Assembly: GCF_021130785.1 (NCBI RefSeq)
Contig: NC_060212.1
Span: forward strand, 147,337,501 to 147,401,500
Direction: 5' to 3'
From: Homalodisca vitripennis
Taxonomy: Eukaryota; Arthropoda; Insecta; Hemiptera; Cicadellidae
DNA: 64,000 bases
The first letter of the stretch is position 1. The number at the start of each line of letters is the position of its first letter. Positions 1 through 12,562 of the stretch are shown piece after piece. The notes under the pieces were generated by a model. That model worked only from the letters and a program-made list of their open reading frames with translations. It had not been told where the DNA came from and ran no database searches. Position numbers and translations under genes: made by a program.

Positions 1-2689
1 TTCAGCACCTAACCATAACCTCCATTACAAATACTGTACCATTACAAACCTCGTTATCACCTATTACTTTTAATACGGTATATTATAATAACATTTTTCA
101 AATTGGGTTGTAAAATAACACGATACATGTGTTGAAAATGCTTCACATTTTATAATTTACAAATTTGCAAATGTCACTCATTCTGTCATTTAGTATTTTC
201 TATAATAAAAATATATGATTATATGCTAAGCAAATGTCTATATTAGCGTTCAGTTTCTATATATCCCCATAAATGTTTTTCGTACAGTAAGAATAATAAA
301 CCTCCTCTATTCCCACAAAATGTTTGAGAGGATGTGAGGCGTATCTTAGAAGTTGTACTACAGCACTTGCCGCACTGCTTTAATATATAATTTTGCTTTA
401 ATATATAATATATAATTTTTGCTTTAATATATAATAATATATAATATATATCAAAATGATATATAATTTTGAATATTTGTTATGTGACTGATATTAGCTC
501 TCAGCGTTTAGCTTTACTTTACAAAATTACATACTTTATTAAACCTTTTACACTACTTTGTATTTGTACGGTTTTTAAAAAAGTAACGGAATAATTTTAA
601 CAATCGTTCAAAATATTACACGTGATTTTTTCGCAGTGGTCTCTATATTTCTTTACTAGATCTTTACCAATAAATGGACTTAATTAAATATTGACATAAT
701 ACAATTTATTTTAAATGTATGATGCCAAATTCTTCAAATTTTCCAATTAGTTTGGGTATGGTAAGAAAAAGAGAGATAGGTATGTAGTTTAAAATAGTTT
801 GAAAGTCACTATTTTGTATTTTGGGTATATTTTATTAGTGGTCGAAAGTCAAAAGTCTACTATTAATCTTTAAGTGCATTTCTCAATCTCATTTATGCAT
901 TAAATCTAGAGCATGTTTAACAAATTATGATATGTTTTTGATTAGGTATCATAATTATTATCGCTACCAATGATAATAGTATTAGTGTGTGACTTATACT
1001 CGTATGTTCATATAAGTTACTAAGCGCTCAGTAGTAAGCGTTTTAAACATGGACAATACGTAGATTTCCTCAGATTTGACAATGTTATAAGTTTGATATT
1101 GTTTATTTTACTAGATAAATTAATAAGTAATTTAAAACTAATGCTTTTCGAGCATCATAAGATTTTTTAAATAGTTAACGTGTGGTTTTTTTTAATTTGG
1201 CCTTAGTTTCTATTATACATTTAATACGCTAGAAATGTTAACAATGTATCAAGAAAAAGATTAGAGCGAGTGATTCTAAAGTATTCACGTATACGTACAG
1301 AAGACGTATTAAGAACTTCCTAATATTAAAGATTACCTATAATTTATATTCCAAACTGATTACAATAAAATAAAAACGTATTATTCCACCCATTATTCCA
1401 ACGAAAGTCGTTTTTTAATATTAGTGTATTACTTAATCATAAAAACACGTCATTTATGAAAAATTCCATTTATCATTAAAATCCCGATTAGTTTTATTCT
1501 TAATTCTTTTTTGTTCTACATATGATCGGATGCGAATAATACTGTAGCCTAGCTTTTTGATTTTGGGAGAAAATATGGGATCTCACTTCGCTTGTTGTAT
1601 GAATATTTTGTCATCTTGTTCATATTTTTATAACATCTTGAACCATTATTTTATTATTATTCTAATCAGGACTACTGGTTCCTTATTGTAGCTGTACCAT
1701 TTTAGGGTAACGAAACTGACGAGGCATTTTGGATTATTATTATGTGAAAACTATCTTTAAACATCGTTCTGTCAAACATTGGTGCTACTGTGTTTGCTAT
1801 TTTTTTATACCAGTAATAAGTAATTAAATTATTTTAGTAAAATAGCACAGTTATTTCATCTATTGATAAATTACTGATTGGTATAGTTTCTATTATGTTT
1901 GTCTCTGTTCGTAACCAGGGAAAATATACCATTGTGCTTTTTGGGAACAAAACACTTAATTAATTAGAGGTCATTGAATAAACATTTAGAGCAGTTAATA
2001 TATATTTAATTTACTTTATTAAATATTTCTGAATGTTCGACCAGTGCGCGTATCAAAACCTTTATTTTAATAAAACAAAAATAATGCTAGGTAATTATAA
2101 AATCTCTATACATTTTTGTAAAAGTTAACATTTATGAAACACGTTCATGCACAGTAATACACATAGTACCAGATAACCACAAGTCAGCCTAACTCTATGT
2201 GTTAGCCTTCAGCTGTCTACGCTCTTCGACAGACGGAAACACTCTGCTCATCATAGGAGATGTTATTTGATGAACTGTATCTCTAAATTGTTGTTTTAAT
2301 TTTCCTACATTACTAATCTTTATCAGGTAAACTTAAGCTATGACAAATCCCAAGAAAAAAAATCTAAGAGAGTTAGGTCCGGAAAAATGAAAAATTCTTT
2401 AACTTATACAAGGAAAGTTAGGCCGCATGGCCGCATGGCAACAACATTAATTAAAACATTAATTAAGTATTACCTTAAAAATAAAAAAAATGCCAATAGT
2501 ATAACATGATAGAATTAAAATTTAATAAATTAATAAGTTACCAACTTCTGTAATTCATAAAACATATGAAATAAAATTATACTTTCCGTAATTATAACCA
2601 TAATTCCGGTGATTCCTTAATTCCATTTTATATAAACTGTGGTTCTAGAATTTTTTTCAACATATAGACGATATTTTATGTTTCAGTGA
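1..2689. other. AT-rich DNA, no gene recognised
   Basis: I see no coding segment, RNA gene or mobile-element signature here. The only local structure is a short AT-rich repeat at 377-450. Confidence 0.6.
377..450. repeat. Short AT-rich tandem repeat
   Basis: The motif GCTTTAATATATAA recurs three times at 377, 394 and about 424, with TATAATATA runs between. It is a low-complexity repeat with no evident role. Confidence 0.6.
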
Positions 2690-2699
2690 TTGTTTGTTG

Positions 2700-3015
2700 G
2701 CTCTGAAAAAATGCATGATCTTCGTCATCCATAACCACACATTCACTTTGGGGGTGTTTCGTTGCCACTCTTGCAGGACGCCAGTTGCTTCTTTACCTAA
2801 ATTCTGCAATTGCGTCTCCTGGTAGATTAAGAGAGGCTACGTGTGATTGCATCCTCTATACGCCTCACGGTTACTTCAGTTATGGACGGTCTCAGCAATA
2901 TTACCTGTCCCTATAAATTTGTTAAACAAATTCTGGAGTTTTGTCCTTGTGGGGCCTTGTTTTTTAAATTTAGGGTAAAACTCCTCTTGCTCCTGTTCGT
3001 ATGTCATGCGATACA
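2700..3015 (-). pseudogene. Transposase N-terminal remnant (HTH region), broken
   Basis: Conceptual reading of the minus strand, allowing frameshifts and stops, gives YEQEQEEFYPKFKKQGPTR, then LQNLFNKFIGTGNIAET, then a TVRRIEDAI.RSL.NLPGD segment. This is the layout of the N-terminal DNA-binding region of mariner/DUF4817-type transposases (a 'NKF..TGN' linker, then a 'tee..rri..ai..spk' helix). The matching place in the other arm (28.8-29.06 kb) gives a homologous peptide. No catalytic domain follows before homology is lost near 2.69 kb. The reading is weak because of several frame breaks; it gains support from appearing in both arms. Confidence 0.4.
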
Positions 3016-5739
3016 AACGAGTATTAACAATAGATGTTAGTTCCTATATATTTTTAGACATTCTTTCAGGTTACTTGCAACAAAAACGGATTCGGCCATA
3101 ATATCAAATAAACATATAGAAACTTTAATCACCCTATAGAACCAATGTAAAATTCATAAAGGTTAATAATTAGCTTCATAATAATATTATCACCATATAA
3201 AGAACACACCACTTTTAAGGATCGACGTCAACCTTGAGTAAATATCAAATCCTATTTATTAAATTATAAAATTGTTGTTATTTTACGTTTTATTTAAGTT
3301 CAGATTTTTTATGCCTACATATTCAATGCTTCGCGTGGATACATTAACACGACTATTCTCGGGTAAAGATCCCAGCCTACGTAGTGAAAATGTTGAAACT
3401 GTTGAAACTTGGTGAAAATGGATGAAAACTTTAAGGAATCTTATACTTATTCCGATCTTAAACTTGTTCAATAAAACAAGTGTAGTTAATATGCTTAAAT
3501 TTTATGTTGTTGGAAGATCTACTTAATTCTGTAAATATATGGTAATAGATAAAATAGTAACACGTTAACGTACAAACATTACATACTTAATCTTTCATTG
3601 AAGATTAAATCCGGGACTTAAAGTCATTAGCCCAGTGAGAGGGGTTTTCTTTATGGTAATAAAGGGTCTATTTTGTCCGGATAATTACCCCGATATCACA
3701 TTTACTGGTTTAAAAAAACGGTGCCAAAAAGATGGCATGTATTGCTAAATCTTCCGGAAATGCGCACATTACAGATAAGGCTGGAGAGCGGTTCTTCAAC
3801 ATCTTGCTTATAATACATTCTTAATCTTGAAACTGATGTTTTGGATGTATCTGTGCATGTAAATAAGTTCATTGACACAATATTATTAATGTAATGATTC
3901 TAATAATACAATTATAGAAAATACAAAAAAAATATTTGTTCCACAGTTTTTTGTATTAATGAGACTAAGCAACATACAGTTGAAACCAGCTAGTGACTGT
4001 AAAGTAGAATTATACTTATGCGAGTAAAGAAACCATTTGTAACAAACAATGCCAGTGGCACTAATTAATATTTATGAGAGTTTTCTATACCCTGTCCTTA
4101 GTGTAAAGGAAGTTTGTCTTCTTATTTGCATCTTCGCGTGTTCCTTCATAATAATTCTGTAACTTATCATTTTAATTTTCTCCTGACTCAACCTGCTCTT
4201 CCTATTCTTTTGTATCTTCAAAGAAGTATTGAATCAATTTGGTTCAACAAATAGAACGTGGCATATTTACATAAATAATTCTAAAAGTGCATACATAATA
4301 AGAGAGTTCTACAATGTGTTAATGGTTTATACGTCATATAATAGGTTCATTGGATTATTTAAAATAAGCTTAATAGAGATAGACTAAACAAATCTAAAGC
4401 TATAAACATCTAAATTAAAATGTAGACAAATAATAAATATAAGCAATGTTGAGCAACTTATTACTTCTATAAGAGGTGTTGGTTTGCTTTTTAGGAAATT
4501 ATTGGAGAAAGTTTGTCAAATTGAGTGACATTAGTTGGAGAAATAGTCGGGAATGAGTTCATGTGCTTATGATAGAATAAATGCTTCAAATTGGTTATGT
4601 AGTTTGTATTTTTAAAATTTATTACTTAGTTACAACTTAATCTTGTAATTTGCGTATTAAGTTATTTCTGGATAACAGGATTACAGTAATGTATCATCAT
4701 TATACGTTACAACAACAGCAACGTAGAAAGTAATAAAATATAAGCTTAAGGATCAACAGTTGAATCCAAATTTAAACATTTTGCAATGATTATACACAAA
4801 CCCATACTAAAATCATAAGGATTTCAAGAATATGCAATTATGGCTGACAATTACTAATAATAACGGAAAAAATTTACTCGTATAATTACAACTGAAATTT
4901 ATGCACACTCCACAGTAATTAAAACTGATAATTAATTAAGGTCGTCTGAAATTTCAGGTACACAATTGGAACATCCTGAAAAGCTCTTAGAGATCAATTT
5001 TGGTTGATTGTAGTACTTTATATAAAGCAATATTAAATTTATTTTCAAAAGGTATAGGTAGCAAAGTCATATCAATAAGAAATTCTTATGGTCTACTATA
5101 ATGTATTCTGAGGTATTTATGAGTAGATGACAGTGTTAAAACTACAAGAGATATTACCCTGCAGGTTGTCGGATCTGTAATAGTGTAATAGAAAACTGAT
5201 ATGCTTTATCTTGGCTTGTTCAATATTGGATAAAATGAATCAGCAGCTCTGCCTACGTGCAATCTATAATGGCGTTCCTTTGTTACCATAGAGGCTTTAA
5301 AATCCTATTCAATACCCGATTGAATTTCTTATGATGCAAAGCGTCCTCGATAAGGATAATACTTTCATTATAGGTGCATATTCCTAAATAGTAGAGTTAC
5401 AGAGTTTAATTAATTACAAACACAAAGGATATGTATTTCAATTGCTATTTATAGTTTCATAACCCTTAGAACGTAATGCAACTTTTTGAAAATTGTGGCG
5501 TGTGCATTAAAATTGAATACCCTGATATAGTTAAAAAAACATCTAATATATAAAGACATTCAGAAATAAATCAATATTTTTAAGGATTAACTGCATTAAA
5601 AAAAGCAACTAATGCTGACAAAATCAGGTGTATTCTGGCGAAAGGTGGCCAAGATCCAATTTATTGAAGTATGTAAAACAATTGCGGTGGCAGCATCTCA
5701 GATAGTTAAATGGGTGGTGGTGATAATTCTAGATGGAAA

Positions 5740-5783
5740 GGAATACTAGTTGGAACAAAATGGAATACTAGTTGGAATACAAT
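5740..5783. repeat. Two-copy 22-bp direct repeat
   Basis: GGAATACTAGTTGGAA occurs at 5740 and again at 5762, with similar continuation. It lies at the inner end of the left inverted-repeat arm. Confidence 0.6.
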
Positions 5784-5929
5784 ATATTTTAATAGGGATA
5801 TCTAAAACGAGAAAACTACATATTATGAGAGGAATAATAGTATGTAAGCTGTAGTAAACATTCTTTGTTATCTATGTAATAAGCTTAAGGGATTAAAAAA
5901 CTGTTTTAATTAATAATACATAGTGCCTA

Positions 5930-6612
5930 AAAACTTACAAGTTTATTTTTTTTTCTAAACCAACAGTGAAACACTAAAAATGCTAGAAATTACTCCAATG
6001 TTTTCCCTCGAGTTATAAACCTACACAACAAAACATTTAGAAGGATATTGCGAGATCTGAATGTGGGAGGTGGATTCGGGAGAGTCTTCGACATACTTTC
6101 TTCCGTCACGTGTTAAAATAAAAGCTTTCAGGAATTTTCTCAGCCGTACAAATCAATTGTATGAGGAGTCTTGATGTTGGTCTATTAACTGATAGAGAAT
6201 GCTTAATTGGATTTTCCTCAGATTTACTTATTTTTAACGGTATAAAAGGTTTTAGAGTTTAAATCTTTCATTATGCCTACTGTAAGTATGGTATTAAACA
6301 GAAATATTTGGTTATAATCTAATTCCAACTTGATTTACTTAAAATATTTACAACTTTTTCAGGAGGCATCAATTGCAATTTTTGTATCTGATTTTGTCGT
6401 AGCTATGCAGGAAATTCATTTTGAACGTCATCGTTGCCGACTTCTTTTAATCTCTTGTGACGAACATGGACTTCAGATTCCAGAAGTATGTGGTATATCC
6501 GATTTCAGACACTACACTAAACAGAAGGTTAAATTCAGCTTAACCCAATAATCACATTGAATCAAATCTTTTCACTATAATTGGGTTATGTATAAATTAA
6601 TATCACAAAAAT

Positions 6613-6615
<3 letters not shown>
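5930..6615. other. AT-rich DNA, nothing recognised
   Basis: There is a 73-codon open frame at 6330-6551, but I see no domain, conservation or splice context to support it. Confidence 0.5.

Positions 6616-6647
<32 letters not shown>
6616..6647. repeat. (CA)n microsatellite
   Basis: Uninterrupted CA dinucleotide run of about 16 units, followed by GACACACGA. Confidence 0.95.
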
Positions 6648-6649
<2 letters not shown>

Positions 6650-7639
6650 CACACGAATATCACTTGAGTGGGGTGTCGTAGTGTTCCTCGTTTTGATATA
6701 GGTTTGTTTTGCCTGTAGCAGTAAACTCACACAGTCGATACACACTACGAATATGGTAGTGCGGGTTTTTAAAATAGAGGAAGAAGTAGATTACTTAATA
6801 TTGTACGTTTTTCTGTGGCTCAGCTGAGTCCCGTTAGCAAGGGTAGACCTACACCATTCCTTTCCAAAATCCACATTTAAGATTATTTTGTTGTAGAAAT
6901 ATTAATAAAATAAAAGCAATATAGTTGTAAAATTTAATAATCAGAGTGGTAAATAAGTGAAAAAACGAGGAAATAAGTCCTGTAACTGTAAGAGAAGAGC
7001 TTTGAGCTACATTAATAGTCTGGTATTGAAAAAGCAAATAACTGTTACACTGTGGTACCTATATAATCCTTACATCAACCAGTCAAAATTTTGAACTATT
7101 ACAACATGGTATATTGTATTATTATGCTTTTTGTTAGATGGAGATTTAGCAAAAAGTCACTAAACCTATTTTTGTAGATTAATTCGTTCCAACTGACGAT
7201 TTTTCATCTGATTCGAGCAAGCTCTAACGGTTCTCGGCTATCAGGCTTCAAAGAAAGGCCTGCAGGGGTGAAAATTGCAAAAGTTCAAGAACGTTTTGAG
7301 TGGTTTAAAAAATCCAGTTATCAGACTTTTAGAAACACTTTTAGGATTGGGTTAGAGTCTATATACAGTCAGTCAGTAAGTGAGATACGCATGCGGTTGT
7401 GTTCATATTAGACTATTTACTAGCCAAACAAATGCATTTAAAATGAGGTGAGATAATTTAGCAATATTTGCATTTTTATCTCAACATAAAATGTATCTGT
7501 TTTACATTTTCTGTTTTTCTAAAAAAAAAAAAAATTCAAATTCAAAATTGTTCAAGCAAATTGTTTTTGTATCCATATAGTACCAGGAACAAATTATATC
7601 TTGTATTGAAAAATGTAAAATAAAACAGTTTTAGCTTTT
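6648..7639. other. AT-rich DNA, nothing recognised
   Basis: No gene or repeat signature seen apart from a poly-A run near 7521-7533. Confidence 0.5.
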
Positions 7640-8270
7640 ATCAAGACAAACGGAAGTTGTGTCTGGTTCAGTGGGGCGCCAAACTTGAGATAGAAACACT
7701 TACTGGACCATGTTACATTCTCCAATCAACCGACTTTATTACCACTCTCTAGAGGGCAACATTTCTTAACTTAAAAGTCGAACTTGTTGGATTGAAAACT
7801 TTACTTACTGCAGAAAATTCATGACATCACGGCATTGCCATTAATTTATTATTACACTTAAGATCGATTTAATAAACCTTACGTTTAGACAGAAATTAAG
7901 GTACATTTAAAACAGTTCTAACGGTTGTATATGCTTTTTGAGAAATAATTATCTATTAAAAAAACATATTTATCAGAAGAAAAGTATTCTGTAATTTATA
8001 TTATTAATTCATGTTTATGATATCTTTACTTTTTCATTTCAGTTTGATTTATTGATAAAATATTTTTGTTTCTGAGTATAATTAAGGAATGACAAAACCC
8101 CTAAGACACAAATTTTTGAATTTACATTAGAAAATAATCAGTATATCATATTATTATACATTGTAATATATTTTTCATTAAAAAGTCTGAAACTTGTAAA
8201 CTATTAAAAAAAACACATTTTGCAACCGAAGTAAACAATAAACTGCAGAGCGAAAAAAATATTCTTATAT
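7640..8270 (-). repeat. Inverted, diverged copy of the 14.4-18.4 kb repeat
   Basis: The reverse complement matches the 3' parts of the two tandem copies at 15.8-16.39 and 17.75-18.36 kb. Shared landmarks are GTCGAACTTGT(T/C) with CTCTAGAGGGCAACATTTC (7740-7790 against 16270-16310 and 18205-18250), ATAATTAAGGAATGA near 8077, and CAGTA(C/T)ATCATATTATTATA near 8140. Homology continues through 'ggttcagtggggcgccaaacttgag' (7667 onward), while the tandem copies read TGGCGTCACACCG at that place. Beyond about 8270 it fades. The family is unclassified; see the findings for the idea that TGGCGCC next to the end is a primer-binding site. Confidence 0.75.
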
Positions 8271-8639
8271 CATGAAGTGTACTATGATAGTTGGAACAAT
8301 ATTTTCTGCAATGTATTTGCGGTATGAAATCGCTTCTTTGTGTTTGGAACGTATTTATAAACATTTAATAATTTAAAATTAAATAATCTTACAACCACAA
8401 CCTTTTTAAGTTTTAAATCTCGTATAAAAATTATTAGATATATGTAAATATCCATTGATAATCTCACTATAGAGCTTAAGTTAAGAATATGATATGTATA
8501 CAACATATGAAATGATGTACATTATATATGTATATATGATGTTGTGATAATCATCTCCTTTCAAGTTTACTAAGAGAGTGGACAGAAAATCTCAATTTCC
8601 CAATGGAAATGAAAATATTAAGCGGAGTTGTAGAGCATT
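8271..8639. other. AT-rich DNA, nothing recognised
   Basis: No supported feature. Confidence 0.5.
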
Positions 8640-8800
8640 GATATTATTTGTATTCCAATCACAGGTGACTACCCCTTATTTGTATTCCCAGTTCTCTGGG
8701 GCGCCAACTGTCCTTTCAACCCTGTCCGATTCGGCCTCCCTTAGCTGTCTCTCTGCGATTGCGTTTCCTTTTATTCAAAATAGTTTTCTACTATATAAAC
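8640..8800 (+). repeat. Dispersed repeat family 1, diverged copy
   Basis: On the plus strand this matches the minus strand of the copies at 10.98-11.13 and 19.93-20.09 kb: TTTGTATTCC then a CCCTTATTTGTATTCCCAG core, GGGGCGCCAACTG, CCGATTCGGCC, then GCGATTGCGTTTCC. It is the most diverged of the three copies. Function and class unknown. Confidence 0.65.
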
Positions 8801-9104
8801 TGATACCTGACGTGGAAGTATAAAATGGTTTTGAATTAGTTATTTATTTGGTACAGATCGCGAAACAAATTGTTGAAATCCTGTAACTGTTAATATGATA
8901 CATCACAGTAGGATGCGTTTGCTAGTAGTTTTTAGTTTGGCCTACAGACTGCAGAGTACTCAATGTTATGTGTTCTTACAGACATATTAAATTAAAGTTC
9001 CTATTCAGATTAGTCTCATTCAGCACACAATAAAAAGCAGCAATTGCGTGTAAAACCCAGTGTTGCGTCACTATAGTAGTGACGTGAAGAATGTCCACGT
9101 AAAT
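8801..9104. other. AT-rich DNA, nothing recognised
   Basis: No supported feature; ends with CACTATAGTAGTG just before the satellite. Confidence 0.5.
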
Positions 9105-9930
9105 ATATACGTGTGATAGTTTAGCGATAGCTTCTGGTGCTCAAGGATATTTTCAAAGGTACTGTGAGTTACGGTGGACTAGTATTTCCTTTTCTAGCTT
9201 TCATATCATATACGTGTGATAGTTTAGCGATAGCTTCTGGTGCTCAAGGATATTTTCAAAGGTACTGTGAGTTACGGTGGACTAGTATTTCCTTTTCTAG
9301 CTTTCATATCATATACGTGTGATAGTTTAGCGATAGCTTCTGGTGCTCAAGGATATTTTCAAAGGTACTGTGAGTTACGGTGGACTAGTATTTCCTTTTC
9401 TAGCTTTCATATCATATACGTGTGATAGTTTAGCGATAGCTTCTGGTGCTCAAGGATATTTTCAAAGGTACTGCGAGTTACGGTGGACTAATATTTCCTT
9501 TCCTAGCTTTCATATCATATACGTGTGATAGTTTAGCGATAGCTTCTGGTGCTCAAGGATATTTTCAAAGGTACTGTGAGTTACGGTGGACTAGTATTTC
9601 CTTTTCTAGCTTTCATATCATATACGTGTGATAGTTTAGCGATAGCTTCTGGTGCTCAAGGATATTTTCAAAGGTACTGCGAGTTACGGTGGACTAGTAT
9701 TTCCTTTTCTAGCTTTCATATCATATACGTGTGATAGTTTAGCGATAGCTTCTGGTGCTCAAGGATATTTTCAAAGGTACTGCGAGTTACGGTGGACTAG
9801 TATTTCCTTTTCTAGCTTTCATATCATATACGTGTGATAGTTTAGCGATAGCTTCTGGTGCTCAAGGATATTTTCAAAGGTACTGCGAGTTACGGTGGAC
9901 TAGTATTTCCTTTTCCAGCTTTCATATCAT
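9105..9930. repeat. 103-bp satellite, eight head-to-tail copies
   Basis: The unit (starting ATATACGTGTGATAGTTTAG and holding GGTGCTCAAGGATATTTTC and GGTGGACTAGTATTTCC) repeats with an exact 103-bp period, seen from the GCTCAAGGATATT word at about 9139, 9242, 9345, 9448, 9551, 9654, 9757 and 9860. Copies are nearly identical. The main variants are CTGTGAG in copies 1-3 and 5 against CTGCGAG in 4 and 6-8, CTAATATTTCCTTTCCTAG in copy 4, and TTTTCCAG in copy 8. Because 103 is not a multiple of 3, each copy opens overlapping ~61-codon frames; these are a by-product of the repeat and not genes. Confidence 0.97.
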
Positions 9931-10649
9931 TCCAGGTTTATTTATTTATTTATCAACGGTTCCACCATTTTTACATTAAAGTACTTATTTGCTATATATT
10001 AACATTTCAAGACAGCTTAAATATCTTACAAAAATTACATAAAACAATGCAACAGTAATATTTAGATGATAATGAGTAGCACTTATTCAGTGAGTAAACT
10101 ATCATAGCAACAGGTGACCAAATATTTATAAATAATACATGGTTATATAAAATACTTAGAGTCTGCAATAATAATCATATACAACTAGAAAACAACAATG
10201 AGAACAATAATAATTATAATAACAACAATAACAAAGCTAACGGATAACAAGATGACAGTTTAAGCGTAAAAATGAGATAATGCAACAAGTAATTAGTGAA
10301 GACATCTATATTATATACAACCGAAAGAGAATAATCATATACAACTAGAAAGCAACAATGAGAACAATAATAATTATAATAACAACAATAACAAAGCTAA
10401 CGGATAACAAGATGACAGTTTAAGCGTAACGATGAGAAAATGCAACAAGTAATTAATTGCAGTAGTGAGGATAAAGAGTATAGAAACATGTCTGTATAAA
10501 ATATTACAAACTTAACAAAGCAACCATAACAAAGATTTTATAAGTAATAATTAACAACAAAAATAACAAAAATAAATAATTACAGTGAATTGAAAACATA
10601 AAGCTATGAGGATATAGGATAATAAATTGCTGGTAAGAAAGAGGATTTG
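9931..10649. other. AAC/AAT-rich low-complexity DNA
   Basis: Rich in AACAATAAC and AATAATAATT words; it holds the direct repeat pair listed separately. No gene seen. Confidence 0.6.
10171..10455. repeat. 125-bp direct repeat pair
   Basis: 10171-10295 and 10331-10455 are nearly identical (both start ATAATCATATACAACTAGAA and end CAACAAGTAATTA), separated by a unique 35-bp piece. A recent local duplication. Confidence 0.9.
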
Positions 10650-10745
10650 GCATTTAGGAATATAAAGGTAAAGCATTTAGGAATATAAAGGTAAAGCATT
10701 TAGGAATATAAAGGTAAAGCATTTAGGAATATAAAGGTAAAGCAT
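10650..10745. repeat. 23-bp tandem repeat, four copies
   Basis: Unit GCATTTAGGAATATAAAGGT plus AAA repeats four times from 10650, followed by the first bases of a fifth. Confidence 0.95.
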
Positions 10746-10979
10746 GCGTTGATGTAGTGGTTCTTATTATACATACTGCGAAACGCACAGGTAATCATTT
10801 ATAGAAATGATACCAATGTTTTTATGAAATACCCTTACTCTTTGATCAAAATTATTCATCATAATTCTATTCTACGAATATCTGTAGAATATCATCAAAA
10901 TGTGAATAATTTTAGCTCTTTCCTGAAAAATCTTGTTCAAAATTATCTTAACTTTAGATAGGAGTCCATTCGTATTCAA

Positions 10980-11130
10980 GATACGTTTCGAAATAAAAAT
11001 AAACACAATCAAAGAGGAACAGGATGGCCAATTGGACCGAGCTGAGAGAGCAGTATGTGACTGGGGTCCCAGCGGGCTGGGAATACAAACAAGGGTTAGT
11101 CAGGTACGATTTGAATCCAAATAAAACCAA
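10980..11130 (-). repeat. Dispersed repeat family 1, copy
   Basis: Shares with 19.93-20.09 kb the words AAACACAATCAAAGAGG, GACCGAGCTGAGAG(AG)CAG, TATGTGACTGGGGTCCCAG, GGAATACAAACAAG and TACGATTTGAATCCAAATAAA. The copy at 8640-8800 is its reverse complement. The open frames on both strands here are incidental. No target-site duplication could be assigned, so the class (SINE, LTR fragment or other) is open. Confidence 0.8.
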
Positions 11131-12471
11131 TAATCTTTTATAAAGCATTTGGGAATTAAAAAAAAATTAAATATTTCCGTAGCACAGCCAGTCATTTATT
11201 TTTCTATACAAATTATTAGGGCATATAAAGAATTGTAAGTGAAATATTGTCCGTTAGTATTATATAACGACTAAAATATGTATCTATTATGTTCAATGGA
11301 GAAGAGTGTGTCTTTGCACTGCCGGACTAAAAAATTTATACAAAATTAATGGCCCTTTTGCTTATGAAGAAAATATTTTTGTTTTTTATAGAGCTTTTAC
11401 GCTCTTGTCCAATAAAGCTGACTAGTTTCACTTAAACCTTGTAAAATATGCTGTCCTTTTCAGGTCAATATTTTATGGGGAAAATATATGCAGTTGTATT
11501 TATAACAAAGGTTTGTTTATTTTCTCAATTTCTGAATATTTTTTATTCACTACTCTATTTATTTAATCCATAAGACCTACAATAATAAACATAATAAACT
11601 GGGATTGTTATTAATTCATAATTATGAAACTACTAGAAGTGCTATATATCTCTTTTAAGGCATGTGAGTTTGTCAAAATGAAATCATAATTACATAATTA
11701 TTCATAATGTAATTAGAGTTTAGGATGAGGGAGTAAGCACAAAAGTCCGTTTTACGTGAGTGAAATAATTATAGAAAATTTTGCACTAAGAAAGAAATTG
11801 TTCGTCAACCACGATTTGGTAGGAGTTTGAAATGGGAGTATATGAAAAGGATTAGAATATCAAATTAAAATTTATCACATATCATACTTGTCACCTTTAT
11901 ATACTTCAAAATAACCATCAGCCAACGAGACAAACAGACCGAGATTCACTATTTTCTGCCAAATGACAGATCTGCCTCATGGAAATTTCACAAGCTATAA
12001 CGATGAGAATTAAAACAATTAATCACTTGTAAAACCAACATATCAGTAATGAAAGTTTTAGCCAACATATGAGGTTTTTGGTAGATTACTTCCCCACTTC
12101 CTTGCTCTCTCCTTGGTGAAATTGGCACTGTGTTGTGTTCTTTCTGCATAAATGTTTCTTGTATTGTACAATATTTTTAATACAATCAAATGATGTATTA
12201 GTATTGTTATTTCTATACAACAAGAAGGAGGTGAGGAGTGCAAGGAGGAAGGAGCAAGTTGACATAATTATGCAAACGTGCTGTTATTATACATTCCATT
12301 TTTTCATAGTCAGTTTTTGTGTATGTTAATAATAAAAACCATTTGGAATGATTTCATAAAATATAATGGAATTTTTTCTTAATTTTTTAAACTTTTTTAA
12401 CTATTAACAACTGCGTTGCTGAAATATAGCAGTAATATTATCAGAAGCGTTGGTGCGGTCCAGATAAGGTT
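11131..12471. other. AT-rich DNA, nothing recognised
   Basis: No supported gene; the ~60-codon frames near 12.06-12.33 kb have no recognisable content. Confidence 0.5.
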
Positions 12472-12562
12472 TGACAGCTGGCTTTACCTGACATATTGAC
12501 CCAGAGTTGGCGGTGACTGTTGCTGATTGGGTAAGTCCCTGGGCCAATCGTTAGTCAGTTGG
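12472..12562. repeat. Dispersed repeat family 2, copy 1
   Basis: Shares GGCTTTACCTGACATATTGA, CCCAGAGTTGGCG(G/A)TGACTG, TGCTGATTGG and CCCTGGGCCAATCGTTA with 22349-22455, in the same orientation. GC content is above the surroundings. Class unknown. Confidence 0.85.

Larger units (their letters stand above)
2690..5930 (-). repeat. Left arm of a 3.2-kb diverged inverted repeat (partner 25.83-29.08 kb)
   Basis: Read on the minus strand, this stretch matches 25.83-29.08 kb along its length. Matching landmarks are the block around 5210-5330 with 26270-26420 (both hold the TTCAATATTGGATAAAAT word), 3715-3800 with 28030-28115, 5660-5760 with 25840-25950, and 2830-3010 with 28790-29000. By eye the better blocks are about 80-90 percent alike, with indels. 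The two arms are most simply two copies of one old element inserted in opposite orientation; that they are terminal repeats of one 26-kb element is possible but has no support inside. Confidence 0.7.

Noticed and set aside
9105..9930. Could the regular array be a CRISPR?
   Set aside because: Repeats are contiguous 103-bp units without variable spacers, in a eukaryotic context.
9137..10058. Series of overlapping ~61-74-codon frames with the same peptide
   Set aside because: They arise from a 103-bp satellite with a period that is not a multiple of 3; they are one sequence read repeatedly and not a gene family.
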